Position numbers and translations under genes: made by a program. A stretch of DNA of 64,000 bases from Methylomonas montana (GTDB lineage Bacteria > Pseudomonadota > Gammaproteobacteria > Methylococcales > Methylomonadaceae), in contig NZ_CP129884.1 in assembly GCF_030490285.1 (NCBI RefSeq), forward strand, positions 62,001-126,000. The letters are read 5' to 3'. The notes below the pieces were generated by a model. It did no database searches. It was not told the DNA's origin and was given only the letters and a program-made list of their open reading frames with translations. Positions 63,813-64,000 of this stretch are shown one piece after another; positions within the stretch are counted from its first letter, which is position 1, and every line of letters begins with the position of its first letter.

Positions 63813-64000
63813 TTTTAAATATTTCCTTATTACAAGATGGAGTTCTGCAAACTTTAATTTTTCCAACTACGAATAATTCGCAACTTTCGAGAGAGCAGCG
63901 GGTAAGTAGTACTATCCTTTTCACTCATGGATGATAATTTTCACATATTAATTGATTTTTGAAGCAGTCAGTCGCGACCGACAGAAATTGGCCGCACCAA

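Overview
The window reads as chromosome of a gammaproteobacterium, most likely a methanotroph of the Methylomonas type. The support is the run mnmG-rsmG-parA-parB-atpIBEFHAGDC-glmU-glmS, a GC content of roughly 50-55 percent, a PEP-CTERM and a VPLPA-type exosortase substrate, and the general look of the proteins. The genus is inference. No rRNA, tRNA, intact transposon or CRISPR array was seen.

Region 1 (0-14.5 kb) is the most unusual part. It holds small minus-strand genes of the YCII/DGPF, VOC (glyoxalase-like), SRPBCC and DUF1579 families, with a class D beta-lactamase at the far end, arranged in two paralogous groups around an ECF42-type sigma factor gene (7783-9075). Four copies of the same promoter-like signal, TGTCGA-N17-CGACTA, all with exactly 17 bp between boxes, stand in front of these groups; this matches the ECF42 promoter as I remember it. 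Several genes are also bounded by attC-like integron recombination sites (5644-5767, 13236-13296, probably 5146-5197), with stop codons lying inside the R'' box. No integrase gene is in view. The region therefore looks like an integrase-less gene-cassette cluster wired to an alternative sigma factor. A PEP-CTERM protein and a phage-endolysin-like protein lie between the two groups.

Region 2 (14.2-35.5 kb) is a mosaic: a frameshifted haloalkane dehalogenase remnant, a MocR regulator, a MarR/aminotransferase divergent pair with two matching operators, a HAD phosphatase, an AraC regulator, an Xre-RES toxin-antitoxin pair, a MEKHLA protein, creA, a TonB-receptor/YfiR/hybrid-kinase operon, an aldo/keto reductase, a VPLPA-type exported protein, a zinc-ribbon membrane protein with HEAGH, a GNAT, a Lon-like protease and ribA.

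Region 3 (35.5-50.3 kb) is the conserved housekeeping block, all on the plus strand: mnmG, rsmG, parA, parB, the nine-gene ATP synthase operon with a visible sigma70-type promoter, a terminator, then glmU and glmS.

Region 4 (50.2-64 kb) has a MetF-like protein, an AT-rich stretch with a globin-like protein, and a tightly overlapping operon (radical SAM SPL-like, SDR, K+ channel, RCK protein, dsbB). A DnaA-box cluster precedes priA. A multi-pass membrane protein, a nitroreductase and an NlpC/P60 lipoprotein follow. The end of the window holds a 21-bp tandem repeat that looks like a decayed heptad-repeat gene, then an AT-rich gene of unknown function.
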